Shown here: positions 27,283 through 35,484 of the stretch, piece by piece | How positions within the stretch are numbered: position 1 is the stretch's first letter | Layout: every line of letters begins with the position of its first letter | Source of the DNA: Ruegeria sp. YS9 | GTDB taxonomy: Bacteria > Pseudomonadota > Alphaproteobacteria > Rhodobacterales > Rhodobacteraceae | NCBI RefSeq assembly: GCF_024628725.1 | Contig: NZ_CP102410.1 | Coordinates: 1 to 64,000, forward strand | Length of the DNA stretch: 64,000 nucleotides | Reading direction: 5' to 3' | Translations under genes and position numbers: made by a program | Notes under the pieces: generated by a model | Told to the model about the DNA's origin: nothing | The model's input: the letters and a program-made list of their open reading frames with translations, nothing else | Databases searched by the model: none

Positions 27283-27808
27283 CGAACCGCTCGATCAACG
27301 CGTCGAGACCCGCCTGATAGACGCCGGTCACGGCGGCAATGGCGGCTTCGTCATTCAACTCGGCCGGAGGATCGTTGTTTGGATACCCGCGATAGAAGGC
27401 ACCGCGCCATTCGATGATCGAACCACCTCCGTCGCGCGGTTTTACCGTCAGATGCGACGAATAGTTGGTGACAGGCAGCACCTCTACCGCGACCTCGGTG
27501 ATCCGGTAGGAGTAGCTCATTTTCTCTGCGCTGTACTTGTACAGAATTTCATTGATCGTCGGCCCGCCTTCCTGACCAAGTGTCAGCAATCGGGTCGCAT
27601 CAATCGCGTTGCCGCCGTTTCCTTCGGTCGCAAACACAGCAGGATGCCACGACATGTCATCGAAGTTTCCGACAACGGCCCAGACTTCCTCTGGCGAGGC
27701 TGCGACCTCGGCAGTCAGCGTGACTTTCTGCCGGGTGGGTCCGTGGGCCCAAACCGGACCCGGCACCAGCAGAGCGGTGGTTGCGGCAAGAAGAAATCGT
27801 CGATTCAT
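27269..27808 (-). CDS. Exported SRPBCC protein (MxaD-like)
   Basis: This 179 aa protein has an export signal beginning MNRRFLLAATTALLVPGPVWA and an SRPBCC/START-type ligand-binding domain (VAASPEEVWAVVGNFDDMSWHPAV). MxaD, which improves electron transfer from methanol dehydrogenase to its cytochrome, belongs to this family and has a similar size. It heads the minus-strand operon with the propeller and SoxYZ-like genes and is divergent from the 28121 operon. MxaD-like function is inferred from family and context. Confidence 0.8.
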   Translation of the reverse strand: MNRRFLLAATTALLVPGPVWAHGPTRQKVTLTAEVAASPEEVWAVVGNFDDMSWHPAVFATEGNGGNAIDATRLLTLGQEGGPTINEILYKYSAEKMSYSYRITEVAVEVLPVTNYSSHLTVKPRDGGGSIIEWRGAFYRGYPNNDPPAELNDEAAIAAVTGVYQAGLDALIERFGAAS

Positions 27809-28120
27809 TCCATGTCCTCCCTGAATGCGCAGAGCTTTGGCACACGCCGCGCGCTTGCGGCGTTTCTTTTGTCAGACCTGACGTGCGAGCGCACGTTGAC
27901 GGTCACCCGTCACACCCCCTGAAAAATCGGCGGGTGTCGCGGGAAACCGCAGCAAGATCAACCATATACGCGCATTCTTATAAAATAAGAATCGAGCTTA
28001 ATGATGAAGCTGATAGGCTTTGTTTTACAACACGGCCAAAAGTATTGGTTCCGTTTTTCGGGGCGTTATGCCCCGAATATTTCAACCTGAACTCTGACTT
28101 TCAGGCAACGGGAGGACATC
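27809..28120. promoter_or_regulatory. Divergent control region with stacked inverted repeats
   Basis: This 312-bp region lies between two divergent quinoprotein-accessory operons and holds no supported gene. It contains a terminator-like hairpin (27844-27870), a GTCAG-AC-CTGAC repeat (27871-27882), the palindrome ACGTGCG-AG-CGCACGT (27881-27896), and GACGG-TCAC-CCGTC (27898-27911). An AT-rich stretch near 27977-28010 may be the promoter of the plus-strand operon. Confidence 0.5.
27844..27870 (+). terminator. Terminator-like hairpin in the divergent region
   Basis: ACGCCGC (27844-27850) and GCGGCGT (27857-27863) pair perfectly and are followed by TTCTTTT. It reads on the plus strand, where no gene ends nearby, so it may terminate a short leader or antisense transcript. 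Confidence 0.55.
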
Positions 28121-29308
28121 TTGAGCATTCGCCTGCTGCCGCTGCTTGCGGCGCTTCTTTGGTGTGCATCCGCGATGACCGCGGCGGCGCTCGATGTGAA
28201 GGCTGCGGTGCTGCGGATCGACTATCCGTCGCTTCTGCCGATCTCGCGTTATGATTTGAAACCGGACGATCTGGGGTTTGCCGGTGCGGCGCTTGGGGAT
28301 GAGGATAACGGAACCACGGGCGGATTTCTGGGACATACCTACGAGACCATAACGATGGCCGTTCCGCCGGAAGAGGCTGACGCCGCAATGGACCAGATCC
28401 TTGCCGGAGGCGTGCGCCTGATCGTCCTTTTGGCCAAGGCACCGGACATGTTGCGCCTGACGGACAAGGCGGCAGATTCCGGGGCGCTTGTTTTCAACGT
28501 GTCCGCGCCTGATGTCGATCTTCGCGACGCAAACTGCCGGGGCAACCTGCTTCATATCGCCCCGTCCCGCGCCATGAACGCCGATGCGGTTGCTCAGTTT
28601 GCCGTCTGGAAGAAATGGGGCGACTGGTTCCTGTTGGCCGGATCCAACCCCGAGGATGTCAAGCTCGCCGACGCGTATCGCCGTGCAGCGAACAAGTTCG
28701 GCGCGAAGATTGCCGAAGATCGGACCTTTGCGGATACCGGGGGATCTCGTAGAACGGATTCCGGTCATGTTCTTGTTCAGCGCCAATTGCCATTGGACAC
28801 GCAAGATGCGCGAGACCATGACGTCGTGATTGCCGCGGACGAAACCGACTATTTTGCGCGCTATCTGTCCTATCACCTTTGGACCCCACGCCCCGTGATG
28901 GGTTCAGGCGGCTTGCGTCCGACGACGTTTCACGGCGCACATGAGGCATGGGGCGCGACCCAGTTCCAGACCCGTTTCGAGGATCTGACAGGCCGCTATG
29001 TCCGCCCCGAGGACTACAACGCCTGGCTTGCACTGCGCGTAATCGGCGAGGCCGTGACCCGCGCCAGCACCGCCGAACCGGAAGGTGTGCGCGATTATGC
29101 CCTTTCTGACCAGTTCGAACTTGCCGCATTCAAAGGACAGAAAGTGACATTCCGCGATTGGAACGGGCAGTTGCGTCAGCCGATCCTTCTGTATGACGGG
29201 TCGATCACTGTCAGCGTCAGCCCGCAAGAGGGGTTTCTGCACCAGGTCTCGCCGCTCGATACGATGGGGTTGGATCGGGCGGAATCCAGCTGTCGCGCAT
29301 TTGAGTAA
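28121..29308 (+). CDS. PQQ-dehydrogenase-system ABC-type substrate-binding protein
   Basis: This 395 aa exported protein has a signal peptide (LLPLLAALLWCASAMTAAALD) and a leucine/branched-amino-acid-binding-like fold (VKAAVLRIDYPSLLPISRYD, FLLAGSNPEDVKLADAYRRA). It matches the substrate-binding family associated with PQQ-dependent alcohol dehydrogenase systems, which usually works with the PedBC-type transporter; that pair is at 38890-40424 here. The start is TTG 28121, with GGAGG at 28111-28115. It heads a seven-gene plus-strand operon ending at 33348. Confidence 0.8.
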   Translation: MSIRLLPLLAALLWCASAMTAAALDVKAAVLRIDYPSLLPISRYDLKPDDLGFAGAALGDEDNGTTGGFLGHTYETITMAVPPEEADAAMDQILAGGVRLIVLLAKAPDMLRLTDKAADSGALVFNVSAPDVDLRDANCRGNLLHIAPSRAMNADAVAQFAVWKKWGDWFLLAGSNPEDVKLADAYRRAANKFGAKIAEDRTFADTGGSRRTDSGHVLVQRQLPLDTQDARDHDVVIAADETDYFARYLSYHLWTPRPVMGSGGLRPTTFHGAHEAWGATQFQTRFEDLTGRYVRPEDYNAWLALRVIGEAVTRASTAEPEGVRDYALSDQFELAAFKGQKVTFRDWNGQLRQPILLYDGSITVSVSPQEGFLHQVSPLDTMGLDRAESSCRAFE

Positions 29309-29320
29309 CCGGAGGTATTG

Positions 29321-30292
29321 ATGAAACGACTATTGCTGACCGTTGCCTGTGCTGCGCTGACCGCCGGTCCCGTGTTCGCGGGCAAGGCTTTTGTCTCGAA
29401 CGAGCGGGGCAACACCATTACCGTGGTTGATACCGAAACCTGGGAGGTGATCACCGAATTTCCAGGCGGCAACCGACCGCGTGGGATCACCGTCAGCCCG
29501 GATGGCGGCACGCTGTATGTCTGTGCCTCGGATGACAATATCATCCGGGTGTTTGATACACAGACCTATGAGGAACTTCCCAGTTTGCCCTCTGGTCCGG
29601 ACCCCGAGCTTTTCATTCTCGAACCCTCGGGCAAGCGGCTCTATATCGCCAATGAAGACGACAATCTGGTGACGGTCACAGACACCGAAACCCGCACCGT
29701 TCTGGCCGAAATTCCGGTAGGTGTCGAACCCGAAGGCATGGGAATGAGTCCCGACGCCAAATTCGTGGTCAACACGTCCGAGACCACCAACATGGCGCAT
29801 TTCATTTCCACCGAGGACTATTCCATCAAGCATAATGTCCTGGTCGACCAGCGCCCGCGCTATGCCCAGTATACAGCGGATGGAACGCGCCTGTTCGTGA
29901 CATCGGAAATCGGTGGAACCGTCACGGTCATGGACATTGCAGAAGACGGAACGCCGACGGTTGTCGGCAAAATTAGCTTTGAAGTAGCGGGCGTGCAGCC
30001 GGAATGGTTGCAGCCCGTTGGTGCCAAGGTGACTTCGGACGGCAAACGCCTGTTCGTTGCTTTGGGGCCTGCAAACCGGGTCGCCGTTGTTGACGCGCAA
30101 AGCCTTGAAGTTCTGGACTATATACTGGTGGGGCAGCGGGTCTGGCAGTTGGATTTTACGCCGGACGAAAAATACCTGCTGACCACAAATGGTAATTCAA
30201 ACGACATCACAATCATTGATGTGGCCGCAGAGAAAGCCATCAAGTCAGTACAGGTCGGTCAACAGCCCTGGGGCGTGGTGACCATTGACTGA
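29321..30292 (+). CDS. PQQ-catabolism-associated beta-propeller protein, copy 2
   Basis: This 323 aa exported protein (signal peptide MKRLLLTVACAALTAGPVFA) consists of YVTN-type blades such as RPRGITVSPDGGTLYVCASD and NDITIIDVAAEKAIKSVQ. It belongs to the beta-propeller family recorded next to PQQ-dependent dehydrogenases. GGAGG at 29311-29315 fixes the start at ATG 29321. It sits 12 nt after the binding-protein gene. It is a second, divergent propeller beside that at 26338-27282. Confidence 0.85.
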   Translation: MKRLLLTVACAALTAGPVFAGKAFVSNERGNTITVVDTETWEVITEFPGGNRPRGITVSPDGGTLYVCASDDNIIRVFDTQTYEELPSLPSGPDPELFILEPSGKRLYIANEDDNLVTVTDTETRTVLAEIPVGVEPEGMGMSPDAKFVVNTSETTNMAHFISTEDYSIKHNVLVDQRPRYAQYTADGTRLFVTSEIGGTVTVMDIAEDGTPTVVGKISFEVAGVQPEWLQPVGAKVTSDGKRLFVALGPANRVAVVDAQSLEVLDYILVGQRVWQLDFTPDEKYLLTTNGNSNDITIIDVAAEKAIKSVQVGQQPWGVVTID

Positions 30293-30311
30293 AGTTCTGG
30301 GAGGGACGGGA

Positions 30312-30749
30312 ATGAAGAAACTAGTGATTGCAGCGATGGTTGCGGCGTTGGGTGGGCCAGTATCGGCGGCGCCGCTGTGTGACGATCTGGGATTTGCCGG
30401 GCTTCTGGCGAAATGCAACCGTGGGGAAACCATCAAGCTGACGCTTGCTTCGGGGCAACCCCTGGGTGAAGACGTGGTTCTGCAATCCGGCGCGTATTAC
30501 AAGCTTGAGATCACCGCTGATGGGTCAGCGGAACTGGCCATCGAGGGGCCATCGTTCTTTCGCGCGATCTGGATGAACGAGATCGTGATCAACAAGATCG
30601 AGATCCGTCCGATGGCGGTGGACAGCATCGAGTTTGACAAGGCCGGCGTGGCTGAATTGTCGTTCATCGCAATCAAACCCGGCAGTCATGAAATTCGCAT
30701 CCCCGGGTCCACCGGCGAAACGCAACGCATCACGGTTAGTATTCAATAG
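30312..30749 (+). CDS. Small secreted beta-rich protein
   Basis: This 145 aa protein has a signal peptide (MKKLVIAAMVAALGGPVSAA) and a beta-rich mature part with two cysteines near its N-terminus (PLCDDLGFAGLLAKCNRG) and a C-terminal strand pattern (AELSFIAIKPGSHEIRIPG) reminiscent of cupredoxin or Ig-like folds. No copper ligand set is obvious. GGAGGGAC precedes ATG 30312. It lies 19 nt after the propeller gene and 15 nt before the PepSY-like gene. Function is unknown. Confidence 0.68.
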   Translation: MKKLVIAAMVAALGGPVSAAPLCDDLGFAGLLAKCNRGETIKLTLASGQPLGEDVVLQSGAYYKLEITADGSAELAIEGPSFFRAIWMNEIVINKIEIRPMAVDSIEFDKAGVAELSFIAIKPGSHEIRIPGSTGETQRITVSIQ

Positions 30750-30764
30750 AGAAGGGATAGGTAC

Positions 30765-31013
30765 ATGAAAAATATGGGAATTTTGATAACCGTCGGGCTT
30801 CTCGCGGCCCCGGCTTTCGCCGACGACATTGACGCGGAAACGGTGGAAAAGATCGAAGCCTATCTTGCCTCTGTCGAGTGCCAGATGGATCCGGATGATA
30901 TCGAGGTTGAAGACGATGGCTATGATCTGGATGACGTCATCTGCAAGGGCGGCAACCAGTTCGATATCAAGCTGGACAAGGATTTGAATGAAGTCAGCCG
31001 AAAGGCGGAATAG
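30765..31013 (+). CDS. Small acidic PepSY-like periplasmic protein
   Basis: This 82 aa protein has a signal peptide (MKNMGILITVGLLAAPAFA) and a mature part in which 22 of about 63 residues are Asp or Glu. Two cysteines flank the acidic DPDDIEVEDDGYDLDD stretch. The pattern YDLDDV...GNQFDIKLDKDLNEV fits the PepSY fold. PepSY proteins include a lanthanide-binding example (LanPepSY) from a methylotroph. The gene is in the same operon as an ABC importer and close to xoxF, so metal binding is a reasonable hypothesis but is not shown by sequence alone. Confidence 0.72.
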   Translation: MKNMGILITVGLLAAPAFADDIDAETVEKIEAYLASVECQMDPDDIEVEDDGYDLDDVICKGGNQFDIKLDKDLNEVSRKAE

Positions 31014-31033
31014 CGAATAAAAGGGATCGGGTC

Positions 31034-31999
31034 ATGACCAAACTTCTTGCCGCCTGCCTTGCACTTGCACTCAGTTCGGGGGCTTTGGCAGCCGAGACCC
31101 TGCCGACCATTCGCGCGGCCGTACTCAAGATCGGAACGGTGAATTGGGAACTGGAGACCATTCGCCGGAACGGCTTGGATCGGAAACATGGCTTTGTCCT
31201 TGATGTTCAACCATTTGCCGACAATGGCGCAACGCGTATCGCGGTCGAGGGGGATGAGGCTGATTTGGCGGTTGCTGACTGGATTTGGGTTGCTCGTCAA
31301 AGGGCTGCCGGCAAGGACTATGTGTTCATCCCTTATTCCAAAGCCGTGGGCGGCGTGGTTGTGCCCGCTGACAGCCCGGCAACCAGTTTGAAGGATTTGG
31401 CGGGCGGCAAGATCGGCATCGCGGGTGGTCCGCTGGATAAATCCTGGCTGATTTTGCGCGCCTATGCAGCAAAAGAATACGGGATGGACTTGAAAGCCGA
31501 CACCGAACAGGTGTTTGGTGCGCCCCCGCTGATCTTCAAATCTGCTTTGAACGGTGACTATGCCGGCGCGATCAATTTCTGGCATTTTCTGGCCAAGATG
31601 AAAGCGTCCGGCATGAAAGAGCTGATCTCGGTTGAGGATGCTGGGCAGGCTTTGGGGCTCGACACGAATACACCCCTGTTGGGTTATTACCTGAAACAGA
31701 GTTTTCTGAACGAACACCCCGACCTTGCGCAAAGCCTGTTTGCCGCCAGCCGCGACGCCAAGGACCTGCTGGCCAATTCGCCCGAGGCATGGGAGGCGAT
31801 CAGACCGCGGATGAACGTCAAGTCTGATGCACAGTTTGAACAACTCAGGCTCGATTGGATCGCCGGTATTCCCGATCGTCGCCCGGTCGATGCGGTCGCG
31901 GCCAACAAGATGCTGGAACTTATGGCCGAATTGGGCGGGGCTGAGCTGGTGGGCGCTGCGACGACAGTGCCACAGGGTCTTTTTGCTGACGTGGAATAG
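31034..31999 (+). CDS. ABC transporter substrate-binding protein, NMT1/TauA type
   Basis: This 321 aa exported protein (signal peptide MTKLLAACLALALSSGALAA) has the two-lobed SsuA/TauA/NMT1-like fold (LPTIRAAVLKIGTVNWELET, LKDLAGGKIGIAGGPLDKSW). Family members bind nitrate, taurine, sulfonates or pyrimidines; the ligand cannot be read here. With the next two genes it forms a complete importer. Linkage to PQQ-associated genes suggests a ligand tied to alcohol oxidation, for example a cofactor precursor or metal chelate, which is inference. Confidence 0.82.
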   Translation: MTKLLAACLALALSSGALAAETLPTIRAAVLKIGTVNWELETIRRNGLDRKHGFVLDVQPFADNGATRIAVEGDEADLAVADWIWVARQRAAGKDYVFIPYSKAVGGVVVPADSPATSLKDLAGGKIGIAGGPLDKSWLILRAYAAKEYGMDLKADTEQVFGAPPLIFKSALNGDYAGAINFWHFLAKMKASGMKELISVEDAGQALGLDTNTPLLGYYLKQSFLNEHPDLAQSLFAASRDAKDLLANSPEAWEAIRPRMNVKSDAQFEQLRLDWIAGIPDRRPVDAVAANKMLELMAELGGAELVGAATTVPQGLFADVE

Positions 32000-32005
32000 G
32001 ATCAG

Positions 32006-32755
32006 ATGCAAAACGCGCGCCTCACGCCGCTTTTGTCCATCGCAGGCCTTGTGGCGTTGTGGATTGTTGCGGCGTCGCTGACCGCAGACCCTCAGATTCT
32101 GCCGCAACCCTGGGACCTGATCCCCCGGTTTCAGCAAGAACTTGCGTCAGGCGAATTGCTGCGCAGCCTTGGTGCGACACTGTTACGTGTGATCTGGGCC
32201 TTCGTGTTGGCGATGACATTGGGAACGATCATTGGACTGGCCATGGGGCGATCGGATGCGCTGAACCGCTGGCTTGATCCATGGCTGGTTGTCTTCCTGA
32301 ATCTGCCCGCGTTGGTTCTGATCGTGCTGTGCTATCTCTGGATCGGGCTGACCGAGGCTGCGGCGATCACCGCGGTGACGCTGAACAAAATTCCCAATGT
32401 CGCGACGATCCTCCGAGAGGGCGGCAGGGCGCTGAGCCCGGATCTGGATGCGTTGGCACGGGTCTACCGGATGCCGTGGCAAAGGCGACAGCGCCATGTG
32501 ATCCTGCCGCAGCTTGCGCCGTTTATCGCTGCTGCTGCACGGTCCGGGCTTTCTTTGATCTGGAAGATCGTGCTCGTGGTCGAGTTTCTTGGGCGCTCAT
32601 CCGGTGTCGGGTTTCAAATCCACTTGTATTTTCAGCTGTTTGATGTGGCAATGGTGCTGGTCTATGCGTTTTCGTTCATTGCCGTCATGCTGGTTGTCGA
32701 ATGGCTGGTTCTTCAACCCTTGGAGCGGAACGCTCGACGGTGGAGAACTGCATGA
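32006..32755 (+). CDS. ABC transporter permease, SsuC/TauC type
   Basis: This 249 aa inner-membrane protein has six or so hydrophobic segments and the ATPase-coupling loop (GGRALSPDLDALARVYRM...HVILPQLAPFI) typical of binding-protein-dependent importers. It lies 6 nt after the substrate-binding gene and overlaps the ATPase gene by 4 nt (ATGA). Confidence 0.88.
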   Translation: MQNARLTPLLSIAGLVALWIVAASLTADPQILPQPWDLIPRFQQELASGELLRSLGATLLRVIWAFVLAMTLGTIIGLAMGRSDALNRWLDPWLVVFLNLPALVLIVLCYLWIGLTEAAAITAVTLNKIPNVATILREGGRALSPDLDALARVYRMPWQRRQRHVILPQLAPFIAAAARSGLSLIWKIVLVVEFLGRSSGVGFQIHLYFQLFDVAMVLVYAFSFIAVMLVVEWLVLQPLERNARRWRTA

Positions 32756-33348
32756 TCCGAATTGACATCCGGAAGAAGCGCTTTGAACACCACGCCGTCC
32801 TGGGCCCCATTGCATTTGACATTGCCGCCGGGGAAACGGTCGCGCTGACCGGTCCATCGGGCATTGGAAAGACGACGCTGCTGCGATTGGTGGCAGGCAT
32901 TGACCCGGATTTCGAAGGCCAGATCGTGCGGCCGGATCGACTGGCCATTGTGTTTCAGGAACCCACTTTGCTGCCATGGCGTTCGGCTATCGACAATCTG
33001 ACCCTGATTCATGGCGACCTGTCGCAGGCTGAGGCCGACGCCGCGCTAACTGACGTGGGTTTGGACGGAAAGGGAGATTTGTTTCCCGGCCAGTTGTCAC
33101 TGGGTCAGCAGCGCCGGCTTTCTCTGGCGCGCGCCTTTGCCGGGAAGCCCGAGTTTCTGATTATGGACGAGCCCTTTGTATCACTGGATTCCGAAACGGC
33201 CGAGACGATGCTGACCCTGACCGAGGACCTCATCGCGCGGCATCGCCCGGCGACCCTGTTCGTGACGCATTCCCAACCCGAAGCACAGCGTCTTTCCGAC
33301 CGGATCCTGAACCTGGTAGCCGGGCCAGACGGGGCCGTTCTGGGTTAG
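32752..33348 (+). CDS. ABC transporter ATP-binding protein, SsuB/TauB type
   Basis: This compact 198 aa ATPase has Walker A GPSGIGKTT, the signature LSLGQQRR (a variant of LSGGQ), Walker B FLIMDEP and a switch histidine in LFVTHSQ. It is the last gene of the 28121-33348 operon. ATG 32752 overlaps the permease stop; the longer frame from 32701 is within the permease gene. It converges with pqqE, with 2 nt between the stops. Confidence 0.88.
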   Translation: MIRIDIRKKRFEHHAVLGPIAFDIAAGETVALTGPSGIGKTTLLRLVAGIDPDFEGQIVRPDRLAIVFQEPTLLPWRSAIDNLTLIHGDLSQAEADAALTDVGLDGKGDLFPGQLSLGQQRRLSLARAFAGKPEFLIMDEPFVSLDSETAETMLTLTEDLIARHRPATLFVTHSQPEAQRLSDRILNLVAGPDGAVLG

Positions 33349-33350
33349 GG

Positions 33351-34463
33351 TCATTCCGCAGGCTCTCTCGCGGCACCGGGTGCGGTTCGATATATGAAGG
33401 GCGCATCCGCTTTGGCGGCATGTTCGTTTGCCTGGTTTTGCAGGGTCTGATGATGGGGTGATTTGATGCAAACCGGATCGGTGGCAGCTGCGTCTCCGAT
33501 AACGGCCATGGCCTGACAGCGGCAGCCGCCAAAATCAATGGTTTTGCGTTCGCAGGTTTTGCACGGGTCCGACATCCAATCCGTGCCGCGATAGGCATTG
33601 AACGCGCTGCCATGGAACCAGATATCCGCAAGCGGTGTGTCCTGTACCCGGTCAAATGTCAGATGCGGGATGGACTGTGCCGCATGGCAAGGCAGAACCT
33701 GACCGTCTGGCGCCACGTTCAGCCCGGTTGTGCCCCAGCCGCCCATACATCGCTTGGGATAGTCATCATGATAGTCCGCCGGAACATAATCAATGACCAG
33801 TTGTCCCCTGAGGTTCTTCCTGGCCTCGGCCACCTGTCGCGTCACCAGTTGCGCCTGTTCCCGCGTCGGCATCAAGGCATCCCTGTTCCGCAAGGCCCAG
33901 CCGTGGAACTGTACCGTTGCAACCTCGATCCGTCGTGCTCCCATTTCGCGCGCCAGTTCCAGCGCCTGCGGCAGCTGGTGGGCATTGTGACGGTGCAGCA
34001 CGAAGTTCAGGGTCAGCGGAAACCCGATCTTCTTGATCCATTCGACCGTTTTCATCTTGCGGTCAAACCCACCCCGATAGCCGCCTACCTTATCCGCCAT
34101 CGCGGCGTCAGTGCCCTGAAGAGAAAGCTGGATATGGTCCAGGCCGACGTCGTCCAGTTCATGCAGGCGTCGCTCGGACAGGCCGATCGCCGACGTGATC
34201 AGGTTGGTATACAACCCGGCCTCACGCGCGGCATTGACCAGCGCAACCAGATCGCGGCGGGATGCGGGCTCTCCACCTGACAGATGCAATTGCAAGACAC
34301 CAAGCGCCGCCGCCTCCTTGAAAATACGTGCCCATGTTTCAGTATCCATTTCACTGTCGAGTTTGGCCATTTCGACTGGGTTGGAGCAATAAGGGCAGGA
34401 CAATGGGCATCGATGCGTCAGCTCGGCCAGCATGGCAATTGGGGGAGGGGGTTTTACCTGCAT
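33351..34463 (-). CDS. pqqE: PqqE, radical SAM enzyme of PQQ synthesis
   Basis: This 370 aa enzyme links the glutamate and tyrosine side chains of PqqA. The radical SAM cluster motif CPLSCPYC is near residue 19, and the C-terminal SPASM region carries further cysteines (CMGGWG, CHAAQ, CKTCERK, GGCRCQA). It is the last gene of pqqABCDE, overlapping pqqD by ATGA. Confidence 0.96.
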   Translation of the reverse strand: MQVKPPPPIAMLAELTHRCPLSCPYCSNPVEMAKLDSEMDTETWARIFKEAAALGVLQLHLSGGEPASRRDLVALVNAAREAGLYTNLITSAIGLSERRLHELDDVGLDHIQLSLQGTDAAMADKVGGYRGGFDRKMKTVEWIKKIGFPLTLNFVLHRHNAHQLPQALELAREMGARRIEVATVQFHGWALRNRDALMPTREQAQLVTRQVAEARKNLRGQLVIDYVPADYHDDYPKRCMGGWGTTGLNVAPDGQVLPCHAAQSIPHLTFDRVQDTPLADIWFHGSAFNAYRGTDWMSDPCKTCERKTIDFGGCRCQAMAVIGDAAATDPVCIKSPHHQTLQNQANEHAAKADAPFIYRTAPGAAREPAE

Positions 34464-34735
34464 CAGACGACATCCAGAAAACGACGCACCCGAAGGGCAT
34501 CCAGAAACCCCGAGCTGTCTTCGACAATCTGTTCTTCCGGGGCGTTGTATTTCCTGGACAGGCTTGCGGTGATCTGACCAAAGCTGCGTTGGCCGTCTAC
34601 TTCGCTCAGAATTGCATGTCCGATCTGATCCAACGTCACGGCCCGTTCAGGTGCCAGCAGTACCCATTGTTCCCGCACGGAATCGTACTGGATGCGGACA
34701 CCACGTGGAAGCAAGGGGACCTGCTGCGCCAACAT
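34463..34735 (-). CDS. pqqD: PqqD, peptide chaperone of PQQ synthesis
   Basis: This 90 aa protein has the PqqD fold, including LLPRGVRIQYDSVREQWVLL and LTASLSRKYN-like C-terminal helices. It binds PqqA and presents it to PqqE. The start at 34735 overlaps the pqqC stop (ATGA); the longer frame to 34918 is inside pqqC. It overlaps pqqE by 1 nt. Confidence 0.94.
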   Translation of the reverse strand: MLAQQVPLLPRGVRIQYDSVREQWVLLAPERAVTLDQIGHAILSEVDGQRSFGQITASLSRKYNAPEEQIVEDSSGFLDALRVRRFLDVV

Positions 34736-35484
34736 CACGATGCCTGCCGCATCCGTAAACCGGTGTCCGGCTTCCACGCCCCCGGCGGAATTCGGGCAGG
34801 TTCGACATAGGCGCCCCACAGGGCATCCAGCTGCGACCAGAGGACATCGGTCTTGAATATCAGTGCCTTGGCTGCCGCGTCCTGTTTTTCTGCGGTGTCG
34901 GCATGATCCAATACCCATGCCAGACCAAAGGCCACATCCTTGGGGGCTTCTTTCAGGCGGTTGCGGAAATAGGCAAGTGAGCTGTCATCCGCAAAATCGT
35001 AATGCCGAAGCAGGCCTTCGATCCTGTTGGCGTGAATCTTGGGAGCAAACAGTTCAGTGAGTGAGGCCGCAACCGCTTCCAGCAACGACTTTTCGCGGAC
35101 GTATCGCACGTAAGCATCCACCGCAAATCTGGTGGCAGGCAACACGCCGTCACAGGAGGCGACATAGTCCGGATCCAGGCCGACCGCTTCGGCCAGCCGC
35201 AACCAGCGCCGGATACCACCTTCGTTGTCTTCCGTGCCGTCATGATCTTCGATCCGGGACCGCCAGGCTCGGCGCAGCGCCGGATCTTCTACACGCGACA
35301 TGAAGGCGGCGTCCTTCATCGGGATGGAATGCTGATAGTAGTAGCGGTTGATCACCCAGGCCCGCACTTCGTCAGGCGTGCATTGACCACCGTGCAGGCG
35401 ATGATGAAACGGATGCAGGTCGTGGTAACGCTCGGCTCCGATCTGACGAAGCCGGGCCTCGAACTCTTTGCGGCTTTGGGTCAT
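34735..35484 (-). CDS. pqqC: PqqC, pyrroloquinoline-quinone synthase
   Basis: This 249 aa oxidase performs the last ring closure and oxidation steps of PQQ synthesis. The family helices with HPFHHRLHGG and YYYQHSIPMKDA contain the active-site histidines and tyrosines. The start at 35484 overlaps the pqqB stop (ATGA); upstream in-frame codons lie inside pqqB. Length is normal. Confidence 0.96.
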   Translation of the reverse strand: MTQSRKEFEARLRQIGAERYHDLHPFHHRLHGGQCTPDEVRAWVINRYYYQHSIPMKDAAFMSRVEDPALRRAWRSRIEDHDGTEDNEGGIRRWLRLAEAVGLDPDYVASCDGVLPATRFAVDAYVRYVREKSLLEAVAASLTELFAPKIHANRIEGLLRHYDFADDSSLAYFRNRLKEAPKDVAFGLAWVLDHADTAEKQDAAAKALIFKTDVLWSQLDALWGAYVEPARIPPGAWKPDTGLRMRQAS

